Positions 7,924 to 16,048 of a stretch of DNA of 64,000 bases are shown here, one piece after another (within the stretch, counting starts at the first letter, position 1; each line of letters starts with the position of its first letter). A program made the position numbers and the translations under genes. The notes beneath the pieces were generated by a model, which saw only the letters and a list, made by a program, of their open reading frames with translations, was not told the origin of the DNA and made no database searches. The DNA is from Candidatus Rokuibacteriota bacterium (GTDB lineage Bacteria > Methylomirabilota > Methylomirabilia > Rokubacteriales > CSP1-6), in contig JACQFL010000036.1 of assembly GCA_016200085.1 (NCBI GenBank), forward strand, positions 124,001 through 188,000, given 5' to 3'.

Positions 7924-8718
7924 CTACTTCCCCTTGAACTGCGGCTTGCGCTTCTCGTTGAAGGCGCGCACGCCCTCGAGGCGGTCCTCGGTCTTCACGG
8001 TGACGTTGTAGGCCTCGACGGCGAGGATGAGCGCCGTCTCGAGGTCGGCGTCGAGGCCCTTCATGATCGCCCGCTTGGCCTGGCGCACCGCCACCGGCCC
8101 GTTCTCGGCGATCTGCGTCGCCGTGGCCAGCGCGCGGGCGCGCGCCTGGTTGATGCGCACCACCAGGTTGACGAGCCCGACCGCCTTGGCCTCCTCCGCC
8201 CGCATGCGGCGCCCGGTGAAGATCAGCTCCTTGGCCATGGGCGCGCCGATGATCCGCGGCAGCAGCTGGGAGCCGCCGATGCCCGGGAAGATCCCGAGCG
8301 TCGTCTCCGGCACGCCGAACTGGGCGCTCTCGCTCGCGATGATGAAGTCCGAGAGCAGGGCCAGCTCGCAGCCGCCGGCCAGCGCGAAGCCCTCCACCGC
8401 GGCGATGACCGGCACGGGGCAGTGCAGGATCGCGGCCGCCACCTGCTCGAAGATGCGGTGCTGGGCGAACCACGCCTCGTCCGACATCTCGTTGCGCTCC
8501 TTGAGGTCGCCGCCGGTGCAGAACGCGCGCTCGCCCGCGCCGGCCAGGATCACGCACCGCACGTCCGGATCGTCGTGGATGAGGCCGAAGCAGCGCAGGA
8601 GGTCCTCGCCCATCGCCGTGTTCATGGCGTTGAGCTGGTCCGGGCGGTTGAGGGTGACCGTGACGACGTAGCCGTCGGGGGACCGGGTGACGAGCAGGTG
8701 ACGGTAGTCCTCGATCAT
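7924..8718 (-). CDS. Enoyl-CoA hydratase/isomerase
   Basis: 264 residues from ATG 8718, overlapping the CoA-transferase stop by 4 bases. Crotonase fold: the oxyanion loop AFCTGGDLKERNEMS near residue 64, VEGFALAGGCELALLSD near 109 and PETTLGIFPGIGGSQLLPR near 137. Glu appears at the position after PE-T used for water activation in hydratases (PETTLG). Hydrates enoyl-CoA or isomerises it; substrate unknown. It belongs to the 5168-9905 catabolic operon. Confidence 0.92.
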   Translation of the reverse strand: MIEDYRHLLVTRSPDGYVVTVTLNRPDQLNAMNTAMGEDLLRCFGLIHDDPDVRCVILAGAGERAFCTGGDLKERNEMSDEAWFAQHRIFEQVAAAILHCPVPVIAAVEGFALAGGCELALLSDFIIASESAQFGVPETTLGIFPGIGGSQLLPRIIGAPMAKELIFTGRRMRAEEAKAVGLVNLVVRINQARARALATATQIAENGPVAVRQAKRAIMKGLDADLETALILAVEAYNVTVKTEDRLEGVRAFNEKRKPQFKGK

Positions 8719-9905
8719 CCGATCACCCCCTGGGCGCGCAGGCCGCGCACGTCGTCGAGTGTGTAGCCCAGCCACGTGAGGACGTCGGTGCTGTGCTCGG
8801 CGAGCGCCGGCGGCGCGCGTCGCACCTCGGGCCGCCGGCCGTTCCAGCGCACGGGCAGCCCCACGCTGCGATACTCGGGCAGGCGCGGATGCCGGCCGGC
8901 GACGACCATGCCGCTCGCGCGCGTCTGCGGCTCGTCGAGCACCGCGTCCAGCGTGAGGATCGGGGTGCTCGGCACGCCCGCTCCCCGCAGGCGCTCCACC
9001 AGCTCCCCGGCCTTGTGCCGGCGCGTGAGCGCCGACAGCGACTCCACGAGCGCGACGCGATGGCGCACGCGCGCCGGGTTGTCGGCGAAGCGCGGGTCCT
9101 GGGCCAGCGCGGGCGCGCCCAGCGCTTCCGCGAGCCGGGCGAACAGCGCGTCCGAGCCGGCCCCGATCATCACGTAGCCGTCGCTGGCGGGGAACGCCTG
9201 GTAGGGCGCGATCATCGCCGTGCCCGAGCCGGTCGGCTGCGGGACCTCGCCCGAGCCCCAGTAGCCCATCGCGTGATAGGACATCCACATCAGCGCGGTC
9301 TCGAAGAGCGCGGTGGTGACCTCGACGGGCCGGCCCGTCGCGTCGCGCTCGCGGAGGGCGCCCACCACGCCGAGCGCCGCCCACATGCCCGTTCCCATGT
9401 CGACCACCGAGGTGCCGAGCCGGGCCGGCTCCTGGCCCGGATGGCCGTTGACCGACATCAGGCCGGCATAGGCCTGCATGAGAGCGTCGTACCCGGGCTG
9501 CTCACGGAGCGGACCTTCGCTGCCGAATGCGGTCACCGAGCAGTACACGAGCCGCGGGTTGAGGCGCACGGCCTCCGCGAAGCCGAGGCCGAGCTCCTCG
9601 ACCACGCCGGCGCGGAGGCTCTGGACGAAGACGTCGGCGCGCGCGATCAGCCGGCGGAGGACTTGCAAGCCGCCGTCCCGCTTGAGATCGAGGGCCAGGC
9701 TGCGCTTGTTGCGGTTCATCGACAGGAAGGTGGCGCTCTCGTCGCCCCACGACGGGGGCGCCCAGGCGCGGGCATCGTCGCCACGGCCCGGGCGCTCGAC
9801 CTTGATGACGTCGGCGCCCATGTCGCCGAGGATCTGGGTGCAGAAGGGCCCGGCGACGTTCTGGGTGAGATCGGCGACGATCACGCCTTCGAGCGGCAGA
9901 CCCAC
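8715..9905 (-). CDS. CaiB/BaiF (family III) CoA-transferase
   Basis: 396 residues from GTG 9905. The N-terminus LPLEGVIVADLTQNVAGPFC, the KVERPGRGDDAR stretch near residue 36, and NRNKRSLALDLK near 64 are classic for the formyl-CoA transferase family. The catalytic Asp is expected near residue 168 (TSVVDMGTGMWAA). It moves CoA between organic acids, probably activating the acid degraded by the downstream dehydrogenase and hydratase. First gene of the unit. Exact donor and acceptor unknown. Confidence 0.92.
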   Translation of the reverse strand: MGLPLEGVIVADLTQNVAGPFCTQILGDMGADVIKVERPGRGDDARAWAPPSWGDESATFLSMNRNKRSLALDLKRDGGLQVLRRLIARADVFVQSLRAGVVEELGLGFAEAVRLNPRLVYCSVTAFGSEGPLREQPGYDALMQAYAGLMSVNGHPGQEPARLGTSVVDMGTGMWAALGVVGALRERDATGRPVEVTTALFETALMWMSYHAMGYWGSGEVPQPTGSGTAMIAPYQAFPASDGYVMIGAGSDALFARLAEALGAPALAQDPRFADNPARVRHRVALVESLSALTRRHKAGELVERLRGAGVPSTPILTLDAVLDEPQTRASGMVVAGRHPRLPEYRSVGLPVRWNGRRPEVRRAPPALAEHSTDVLTWLGYTLDDVRGLRAQGVIG

Positions 9906-9960
9906 GCGCAGAGTCTACCATCCGCGCGGGCGAGAACGCGCCCGGTCGACGACGCCCGGA

Positions 9961-9984
9961 GGAGAGGCGCGTGAGCGCCTCTCC
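9961..9984. terminator. Hairpin downstream of the prepilin gene
   Basis: A perfect 10-bp stem GGAGAGGCGC/GCGCCTCTCC with loop GTGA, 28 bases after the prepilin stop on the minus strand. No T run follows on either strand, so termination is plausible but unproven; it could also be a relative of the P2 repeat. Confidence 0.4.
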
Positions 9985-10011
9985 CCGTTGGGGGCGCGTC
10001 GCCGGATCGTC

Positions 10012-10428
10012 TTACGGGACCGAGGCGGTGGCGCCGTCGCCCGAGGCCGAGATCGTGAAGAAGCCGCCGGCGGCGGTGGCGAAGCCGTAGCCGCCCGCCG
10101 GGGTCCAGCCCGTCGGAACGGACGGGATGGCCGCGATGAAGGGACCGGCCGTCTGCCCCTGACCGTTGGAGGCGGTCGTGGTGAGCTGATCGAGCCCGGT
10201 CGCGGTGATGCCCGTGTGGGCCGAGTAGATCGTGATCGACGATGCCATCGACCGGACGTCCGCCTGGGCCTTGGCGATGCGCGCCCGGGCCTGGACGGCG
10301 TTGTAGAGCGGGATCGCGATGGCCGCGAGGATGCCGATGATGGCCACCACGATCATGAGCTCGACCAGCGTGAAGCCTCGCCCCCTGGTGAGCTCGTTTC
10401 TCGCCATCGACTCTGGCTCGTGCTCCAT
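10012..10428 (-). CDS. Type IV/type II prepilin-like protein
   Basis: 138 residues from ATG 10428; ATG 10407 is an alternative. A short basic leader ends in the prepilin peptidase site RG|FTLVELMIVVAIIGILA, with Glu at +5, followed by a hydrophobic helix, a charged coil (NAVQARARIAKAQADVR) and a small C-terminal domain rich in Gly, Thr and Ala. This is the PilA/GspG-like layout, though the body is short. Exported, cleaved and methylated by PilD, then assembled into a pilus or pseudopilus. No other pilus gene is nearby. A weak sigma-54-like site lies upstream. Confidence 0.9.
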   Translation of the reverse strand: MEHEPESMARNELTRGRGFTLVELMIVVAIIGILAAIAIPLYNAVQARARIAKAQADVRSMASSITIYSAHTGITATGLDQLTTTASNGQGQTAGPFIAAIPSVPTGWTPAGGYGFATAAGGFFTISASGDGATASVP

Positions 10429-10479
10429 GGAAACCCCCCGAGTCTTCAGGTTCAGAACAAACGCAAGTAACGAATTACA

Positions 10480-10494
10480 GCAGGCATTGGACCA
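10480..10494 (-). promoter_or_regulatory. Weak sigma-54-like promoter for the prepilin gene
   Basis: On the minus strand TGGTCC-N6-TGC keeps the invariant GG and GC with the 10-base spacing of -24/-12 promoters, but the rest matches poorly. Predicted start is about 40 bases before the ATG. pilA genes are often sigma-54 dependent, which adds plausibility. Confidence 0.3.
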
Positions 10495-10664
10495 CGGGCG
10501 CAAGAAAGGAATACGTAATAGTGAGAAGGACTTAGAGCCCGGTTCCCGGGCAATGCGCCCGAGGAAATGCCGCCTACCGGCGGCAGGGTGCCGCACCCGC
10601 AGGGCACCATATTTGGTGGTCGAGGCCGTCGGCCCGCCGGCCTGGGGGGCCTCCGGACGTCTGG

Positions 10665-11690
10665 TCAGCGGCCCGTGAGCTCGCGGCGGACGATCGCCGC
10701 GCCGGCCACCAGCCCGCGGATCTTCTGGTTGCACATGTAGCGGGGGCTCCAGCCGAAACCGCAGTCCGGGTTGACGGTGAGCTTGGGCGCCGGGCAGACC
10801 TCGAGCACCCGGCGGATGCGGCGGGCGACGTCCTCGCCGGTGTCGGGGTTGAAGCCCTTGACGTCGACCACCCCCGCCCCCAGCTCACGGCCGTCGCCGT
10901 ACTTCTTCCAGAGGTCGAGCTCGGCCAGCTCGCGCCCGGCGAACTCCAGCACGAACTGGTCGGCCCGCGCCTTGAGGACCCCCGGGAAGTACGGCTCGTA
11001 CGAGCGCAGGAAGCGCGAGCGGCCGAAGCGGTTGCCGAAGCAGATGTGGAAGCCAAGCCGCGCCTTCACGCCCTCGGTGGCCAGGTTGAAGAGCCGCGCC
11101 ATCTCCTCGCCGCTCACGTTGCCACGCGCGGGCTCGTCGAGCTGGATCCAGTCGGCGCCGGCGGCCACGAGCGCCTTGAGCTCCGCGTTGATCACCTCGG
11201 CGAACCGCTCGGCGACGTCGACCACGCCCTTGTACGTGTGGCCGGGATGGATGCGCGAGCCGAAGGTGAGGGGGCCCGCGCACGTCGCCTTGCTCCGGCG
11301 GGTGGTGTGGGCCTGGAGGTACTCGAACTCCTTGACGATGCCGAGCCCGCCGGGTGGGGTCTCGATGCGGCCGACGGCCTCGTAGCGCGTCTGCTGGTCG
11401 TAGCCCCACGGCCCGGCCTTCCGGCGCACGGCCAGCGGCTGGATGCCCTTGATGATGGCGTAGTACGAGTCCACGTAGCCGTCCAGCCGTCGCACCTCGC
11501 CGTCGGTGATGACGTCGAGCCCCGCGCCCTCCATGTCGCGGATGGCGGCGTCGGCCGCGTCGTCGAACATCTCCTCGAGGTCCGCCGGGCCGAACTCGCC
11601 GGCCTCGAAGGCCTTGACGGCGGCGAACCACCAGCCGGGCTTGCCGTGGGAGCCGATGACCGCGGTGGGGATCAGGGGCAGGGCTTGCAT
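10665..11690 (-). CDS. MetE-like short methionine synthase II (cobalamin-independent) family methyltransferase, copy 1
   Basis: 341 residues from ATG 11690, overlapping the livF stop by one base. It matches only the catalytic C-terminal half of MetE. Zinc ligands are in place: HICFGN (His and Cys) near residue 205 and NPDCGFGW (Cys) near 307, with DEPARGN near 169. Such short proteins transfer a methyl group to a thiol; without the N-terminal MetE domain the folate donor is uncertain and a corrinoid or other donor is possible. It is a paralogue of 13688-14725. It was probably cotranscribed with the neighbouring ABC genes. Confidence 0.88.
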   Translation of the reverse strand: MQALPLIPTAVIGSHGKPGWWFAAVKAFEAGEFGPADLEEMFDDAADAAIRDMEGAGLDVITDGEVRRLDGYVDSYYAIIKGIQPLAVRRKAGPWGYDQQTRYEAVGRIETPPGGLGIVKEFEYLQAHTTRRSKATCAGPLTFGSRIHPGHTYKGVVDVAERFAEVINAELKALVAAGADWIQLDEPARGNVSGEEMARLFNLATEGVKARLGFHICFGNRFGRSRFLRSYEPYFPGVLKARADQFVLEFAGRELAELDLWKKYGDGRELGAGVVDVKGFNPDTGEDVARRIRRVLEVCPAPKLTVNPDCGFGWSPRYMCNQKIRGLVAGAAIVRRELTGR

Positions 11691-12384
11691 CACACGCTTC
11701 CTCCGATGACGCGCTGCAGGCTCGCATCCCGCGAGGCCTCGCGCGGTGGGCCGGCGAAGACGATCTCGCCGCGCTCGATGACGTACAGCCGGCTCGCGTA
11801 CTCCGGCACGTGGTGGATGTTGGACTCCGCCATGAGGATCGCGTGGCCGAGCCGCGTGATCTCGGCGATCCCGTCGCTCACGGCGGGGATGATCGCGGGG
11901 GATAGCCCCTCGAACGGCTCGTCGAGGAGCAGGAGCTCGGCGTCCAGGGCCAGCGCCCGGGCCACCGAGAGCATCTTGCGCTCGCCGCCGCTCAGCTCGG
12001 GGCCGCGGCGCGCCGCGTAGCGCCGGAGGGCCGGGAACACGCGGTAGGCGCTCTCGATCCGCTCGGCGGCGGGCCGGCCGCCCGGCCGCGTCCACGTCGC
12101 GATCTCGATGTTCTCGGCCACGGTGAGGTCGGCGAAGATCGCGCTGTCCTCCGGGGCGAAGCCGAGGCCGAGCGCCGCGATCTCGAAGGTGCGGCGGCCG
12201 TGGATGGCCTCGCCCTTGAACGTCACCCGCCCCGCGTGGGGCCGATGGTAGCCCATGATCGTGCGCAGCGTCGTGGTCTTGCCGGCGCCGTTGCGTCCGA
12301 CCAGGCACACGACCTCGCGCGCGCCGACCTCGAGCGAGAGGGAGCGCAGGATGTGGCTGGCCTCGATGTAGACGTCGATGCGGC
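11690..12384 (-). pseudogene. livF-like ABC ATPase, 5' end lost at a deletion junction
   Basis: The ATPase core is complete: Walker A GRNGAGKTT, signature LSGGERKML, Walker B LLLLDEP. Homology begins abruptly at RIDVYIEASHILRSL, without the usual first few codons and without ATG or GTG near it. Immediately upstream the sequence is the N-terminal part of a binding-protein gene in a different frame. The frame stays open upstream to 12568, so a chimeric product is possible. The rest of the binding protein and the livH, livM and livG genes expected between them are missing. Either a genuine deletion or an assembly collapse. Confidence 0.8.
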
Positions 12385-12744
12385 CACCGGCGCCACCGCG
12401 AGCGTCACCCCCGTCGAGATGCCGCCGATGACGGCCTCGACCTTGTCCTGCAGCACGAGCTTGCGGTAGCGCTCGACGGTATCCTTCGGGTTCGATTCCT
12501 CCTCGACCACGAGCTGGATCGGGCGGCCGAGGATGCCGCCGGCCTTGTTCACGCGCTCCGCCCACCACTCGGTGGCGCGCAGCCCGGCCGCGCCGACGGG
12601 CGCCGCGATGCCGGCGCGGATGGCGAGGATGCCGAGCTTCACGGGCGCGCCCGCCTGGGCGAACGCGGGCAGGGCGTCGAGGCGGGTGGCGGCGGCGACG
12701 GCACCCCCGGCCAGCTTCATGAAGTTCCGACGTGTGACGGTCAT
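12385..12744 (-). pseudogene. Branched-chain amino acid ABC binding protein, N-terminal stub
   Basis: About 120 residues from ATG 12744. A twin-arginine leader (TRRNFMKLAGGAVAAA) is followed by PVKLGILAIRAG and EWWAERVNKAGGILGRPIQL, the start of a Peripla_BP_6 protein. After VIGGISTGVTLAVAPVA the frame runs into livF sequence in the wrong frame. Full-length homologues are about 400 residues, so two-thirds are missing. Confidence 0.85.
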
Positions 12745-12754
12745 CGTGGTCTCC

Positions 12755-13684
12755 TCATGCCGGTGGCGCGTTCGATCCCGCCAGCGTGCCGGTCTCCACC
12801 AGGTACCGCTTCGCTTCCACCATCGCCTCGTCGAACGTCACGCACGGTGCGTAGCCCAGATGCTGGCGGATCTTTTCGCCGCTCCACCGCCCCCGCCACC
12901 GGTAGCCGGGTGGCACCGCCTCGGGCGAGGACGACGGCACGCCCTGGAGACCCAGCCAGCCGAGATAGCGGTCCGTGAGCTCGCGCCAGGTCGTCTGGCC
13001 GTCGATGACGTTGTAGGCCTGACCGACCGCTCGCTCGGAGCGCGCGGCGAGCACGACGGCCTGGGCGAGATTGTCCACGTGGACATAGGGCAGGCTGTAA
13101 CGGCCATCGCCGTGGAGCGAAAACGTTCCCGCCGCCATCTGCTGCGGCCAGCGCACGGTCCAGTAGCAGGTGGGGTGCGCACCGAGGATCGCGGGCGGGC
13201 GCAGCACCGTGACCTCGAGGCCCCTCTCCGCGGCGGCCCACACGGCGCGCTCCGCCGCGGCCTTGCCCTCGGCGTACGCGTCGCTGTGCCCCACCAGCGG
13301 CGTGGATTCGTCGACGACGTCCCGGCCTTCGAGATCGTGGACGGAGATCGTCGAGATGTGGATGACTCGCCGGCAGCCGCCGGCGAGCGCGGCTTCGAGC
13401 ACGAGCCGTGTGCCCGCGAGGTTCACCGCCATCGCCTCGTCGCGCGTCGCACTGCGAAGCACCGCCGCGCAGTGCACGATCAGGCTGGCACCCCGGACGG
13501 CCTCCGCGACCGCCGCGGCATCCCGGACGTCGCCCAGGCAGATGGTCACGGCATCGCCGAGGTCGATGGGTCGGCGCGCCATCGCGCGCACCTTCACGCC
13601 CTCCGCCGAGAGACGTCGGACCACCCTGCTGCCGACGAGCCCGGCGGCACCGGTGACGAGAGCGACCTCGCCCGGGAGATTCAC
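12755..13684 (-). CDS. NAD-dependent epimerase/dehydratase (extended SDR)
   Basis: 309 residues from GTG 13684. Rossmann motif VTGAAGLVGSRVV at residues 9-21, an acidic GDVRDAAAV at 52-60, catalytic YAEGK near 137-141, and the SVHD-type active-site Ser region near 113. Closest in style to 3-beta-hydroxysteroid dehydrogenase/isomerase or dihydroflavonol reductase-like SDRs that act on sugars or polycyclic alcohols. Two to three bases separate it from the MetE-like gene stop, so the two are cotranscribed. Substrate unknown. Confidence 0.88.
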   Translation of the reverse strand: MNLPGEVALVTGAAGLVGSRVVRRLSAEGVKVRAMARRPIDLGDAVTICLGDVRDAAAVAEAVRGASLIVHCAAVLRSATRDEAMAVNLAGTRLVLEAALAGGCRRVIHISTISVHDLEGRDVVDESTPLVGHSDAYAEGKAAAERAVWAAAERGLEVTVLRPPAILGAHPTCYWTVRWPQQMAAGTFSLHGDGRYSLPYVHVDNLAQAVVLAARSERAVGQAYNVIDGQTTWRELTDRYLGWLGLQGVPSSSPEAVPPGYRWRGRWSGEKIRQHLGYAPCVTFDEAMVEAKRYLVETGTLAGSNAPPA

Positions 13685-13687
13685 GGG

Positions 13688-14725
13688 TCACGCGACGCCG
13701 AGGCGCTTGCGGGCCAGGCGGGTGCCCGCCACGAGGCGCTTCAGCTTCTCGGCCGCCACCCAGCGCGGCACGGGGAAGAATCCGCAGTCGGGGATCGCCG
13801 ACAGCCGCTCGACCGGGATGTACTTCGCGCACCGCTCCAGCCGGTCGGCGACGTCCTCGGGGCTCTCCATGTAGAAGGACTTCACGTCGACCACGCCGCA
13901 GGCCACGTCGCGGTCGACGCCGATCTCCTTCCAGTGCTCGATCTCCGCCATCTCGCGGTTGGCGTACTCGAAGACGAACTGCTGGCACTTGGCGGCGAGC
14001 AGCGCGGGAAACATCCAGCGATAGGACCGCTTGCCGCGGGGGCGCGAGAGGAGATTGCCGAAGCAGATGTGGTAGGCGATCCGCGCGCGCACGCCCTCGA
14101 CGCAGGCGTTGAACATCTTCACGTACTCGTCGATCTGCCCGGGCACGATCGCCGCGGAGGGCTCGTCGATCTGGATGTAGTCCGCGCCGGCCTCGACGAG
14201 CGCCTTCAGCTCGGCGTTGACCGCGGGGGCGAGATCCCAGCAGAGCGCGAGCCGATCGTTGTCGTAGGCGTCGCCCGGGCGCGTCTGCACGTGGATCGAC
14301 AGCGTGACCGGCCCCGGCACCGTCGCCTTCACCGGCCGGTCGGTCTGGCTCTTGAGGTACGTGAACTCGTCGACGACGCCGAGGCCGTGGGGCACCTTGA
14401 TGCGCGCCAGCGGGCGGTAGCGCGGCACGCTGTCGTAGGCGTAGAGCCCGGTCTTGCGCAGCGGCTCGATCTGCTCCAGGCCGTCCATGCGCCCGTAGAA
14501 CGTCTGCACGAAGAAGAAGCGGCGCATCTCGCCGTCGCAGATGACGTCGACGCCGGCGCGCTCCTGGTCGCGGATGGCGAGCTGGGTGGCGTCGTCGAAG
14601 GTCTCGCGCGCGTCGGTCTGGCCGTACTCGCCGGCCTTGATCCGGTCGAGCGCCGTCCAGAACCAGCCAGGGAAGCCGTGGCTGCCCATGACGTGGGTCG
14701 GGATCGTCGGAAGGGTCGCCGCCAT
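13688..14725 (-). CDS. MetE-like short methionine synthase II family methyltransferase, copy 2
   Basis: 345 residues from ATG 14725. Same architecture as 10665-11690: N-terminal PTHVMGSHGFPGWFW, zinc ligands HICFGNLL near residue 220 and IPDCGFFP near 312, and DEPSAAI near 184. It lacks the N-terminal domain of canonical MetE. The pair flanks the broken ABC locus and epimerase, which suggests that methyl transfer from an imported compound, rather than de novo methionine synthesis, is the purpose; this is inference. A good sigma-70-type promoter sits just upstream. Confidence 0.88.
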   Translation of the reverse strand: MAATLPTIPTHVMGSHGFPGWFWTALDRIKAGEYGQTDARETFDDATQLAIRDQERAGVDVICDGEMRRFFFVQTFYGRMDGLEQIEPLRKTGLYAYDSVPRYRPLARIKVPHGLGVVDEFTYLKSQTDRPVKATVPGPVTLSIHVQTRPGDAYDNDRLALCWDLAPAVNAELKALVEAGADYIQIDEPSAAIVPGQIDEYVKMFNACVEGVRARIAYHICFGNLLSRPRGKRSYRWMFPALLAAKCQQFVFEYANREMAEIEHWKEIGVDRDVACGVVDVKSFYMESPEDVADRLERCAKYIPVERLSAIPDCGFFPVPRWVAAEKLKRLVAGTRLARKRLGVA

Positions 14726-14735
14726 TGGCAGCGAC

Positions 14736-14765
14736 GTTGTAGCGTCCTCCCCGCCGCCGTGTCAA
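14736..14765 (-). promoter_or_regulatory. Sigma-70-type promoter of the second MetE-like gene
   Basis: TTGACA (14760-14765) and TACAAC (14736-14741), separated by 18 bases, on the minus strand. The -10 box ends 10 bases before the ATG at 14725, leaving a leader of only about 3-5 bases, so the transcript is effectively leaderless. Confidence 0.65.
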
Positions 14766-14773
14766 GGTAGGCC

Positions 14774-16048
14774 ATGCGCCTCGCCGCCCTCGCGGTCGCC
14801 GCGCTCTTGCTCGCGGGCTGCGGCGAGTCCGCCCGCCGCGACGGGCCCGTGACGGTCGTCTTCAAGCACGCGCGGATGTTCGGCGACGATCCGGTCCCCC
14901 GCCTCGTCGCCGCCTTCGAGGCGCGCCACCCGGGCATTCGCGTGAAGACGGAGGCCCTCGGCTCGGCGAGCGACGAGCAGCACCAGTTCTTCGTGATCAA
15001 TCTCGAGGGCTCGCTCGGCCCCGGGCGCGGGCCCGGCTTCGACGTCATGATGCTCGACGTCATCTGGGTGCCGGAGTTCGCGCGGGCGGGCTGGCTTCTC
15101 GATCTCACCACGTCGCTCGCGCCCGGCGAGCTCGACGGCCACTTTCCCGCCGCCGCCGCGGCGGCCCGTTGGAGCGGCCGCGTGTGGGCGCTGCCCTGGA
15201 ACTGGAACGTCGGCCTCCTCTACTACCGCGCCGACCTGCTGGAGCGCCACGGCCTGGCGCCGCCCGCGACCGACGTCGAGCTCACGCGCGCGGTGCGCCT
15301 CATCCAGGGCCGCGAGCGTGATCCGCGGCTCGAGGGCTTTCTCTGGCAGGGCAAGCAGTACGAGGGGCTCACCGTGAACGCGCTGGAGTCGTTGTGGGCG
15401 AGCGGCACCGATCTGCTCGGCCCCGACGGACGCGTGCTGCCGGATCCCGCCCGCGCCGAGGAGGCGCTCTACCGGTTGTACGACCTGATCCAGCGCGGGA
15501 TCAGCCCGGACTGGGTGTCCGCCGCGGACGAGGAGCTCTCGCGCCGCGCGTTCGGCGACGGACGCGCGATCTTCCTGCGCAACTGGCCGTACGCGATGGA
15601 TCTCTTCGAGGGGCCCGGCTCGCCCGTGCGCGGCCGGGTCGGCATCGCGCCGCTGCCGCGGCTTCGCGGCGACGTGGCCGCGCCCGGGGCGACGGGCGGC
15701 TCGTTGCTCGGGGTGAGCCGGGCGAGCCGGCATCCGGAGGCGGCCGTCGCGCTCGCGCGCTTCCTCGCGAGCGAGGAGGCCCAGCGCGTGCTCGCCGGCG
15801 GCTCGGTGCTGCCGACGCTGATGGCGCTCTATCACGATCCCGCGCTCCTCGCGAAGCGCCCGCACATGCCGGTGCTGCACGCGCTGTCCCTGGTGGCGCG
15901 GCCGCGACCGATCACGCCCGCGTACCTCATGCTCTCCACGAGCCTGCAGCCCGAGCTGTCCGCGGCCGTGGTCGGCGTGAAGTCGCCTGCGCGGGCCGTC
16001 GCCGACGCGCGCCGCGCCCTCGAGTACGCGCTGAGCGGGATCCGGTGA
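14774..16048 (+). CDS. Sugar ABC transporter binding lipoprotein (SBP family 1)
   Basis: 424 residues. Lipobox LLLAGC at 11-16 marks lipid attachment of the mature protein. The mature chain follows the maltose/trehalose-type binding-protein pattern: FEARHPGIRVKTEALG near 48-63, FDVMMLDVIWVPEFARAGWLLDL read as a split motif near 94-116, and ALPWNWNVGLLYYR near 142-155. It delivers a sugar or polyol to the permeases that follow with overlapping GTGA junctions. Closest in style to trehalose/maltose (ThuE-like) proteins, but the ligand is not determinable. Confidence 0.92.
   Translation: MRLAALAVAALLLAGCGESARRDGPVTVVFKHARMFGDDPVPRLVAAFEARHPGIRVKTEALGSASDEQHQFFVINLEGSLGPGRGPGFDVMMLDVIWVPEFARAGWLLDLTTSLAPGELDGHFPAAAAAARWSGRVWALPWNWNVGLLYYRADLLERHGLAPPATDVELTRAVRLIQGRERDPRLEGFLWQGKQYEGLTVNALESLWASGTDLLGPDGRVLPDPARAEEALYRLYDLIQRGISPDWVSAADEELSRRAFGDGRAIFLRNWPYAMDLFEGPGSPVRGRVGIAPLPRLRGDVAAPGATGGSLLGVSRASRHPEAAVALARFLASEEAQRVLAGGSVLPTLMALYHDPALLAKRPHMPVLHALSLVARPRPITPAYLMLSTSLQPELSAAVVGVKSPARAVADARRALEYALSGIR

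Noticed and set aside
10540-10664. Riboswitch-like structure between the MetE-like gene and the prepilin
   Set aside because: Several small GC hairpins are present but no conserved cobalamin, SAM or c-di-GMP core could be recognised.
12480-12500. GGTTCGATTCC resembling a tRNA T-loop
   Set aside because: It lies inside the binding-protein coding stub (NPKDT region) with no cloverleaf around it; no tRNA gene was found in the window.
12223-12744. Intact 173-residue binding protein
   Set aside because: After about residue 120 the frame is out-of-frame livF sequence, so it is a truncated gene.
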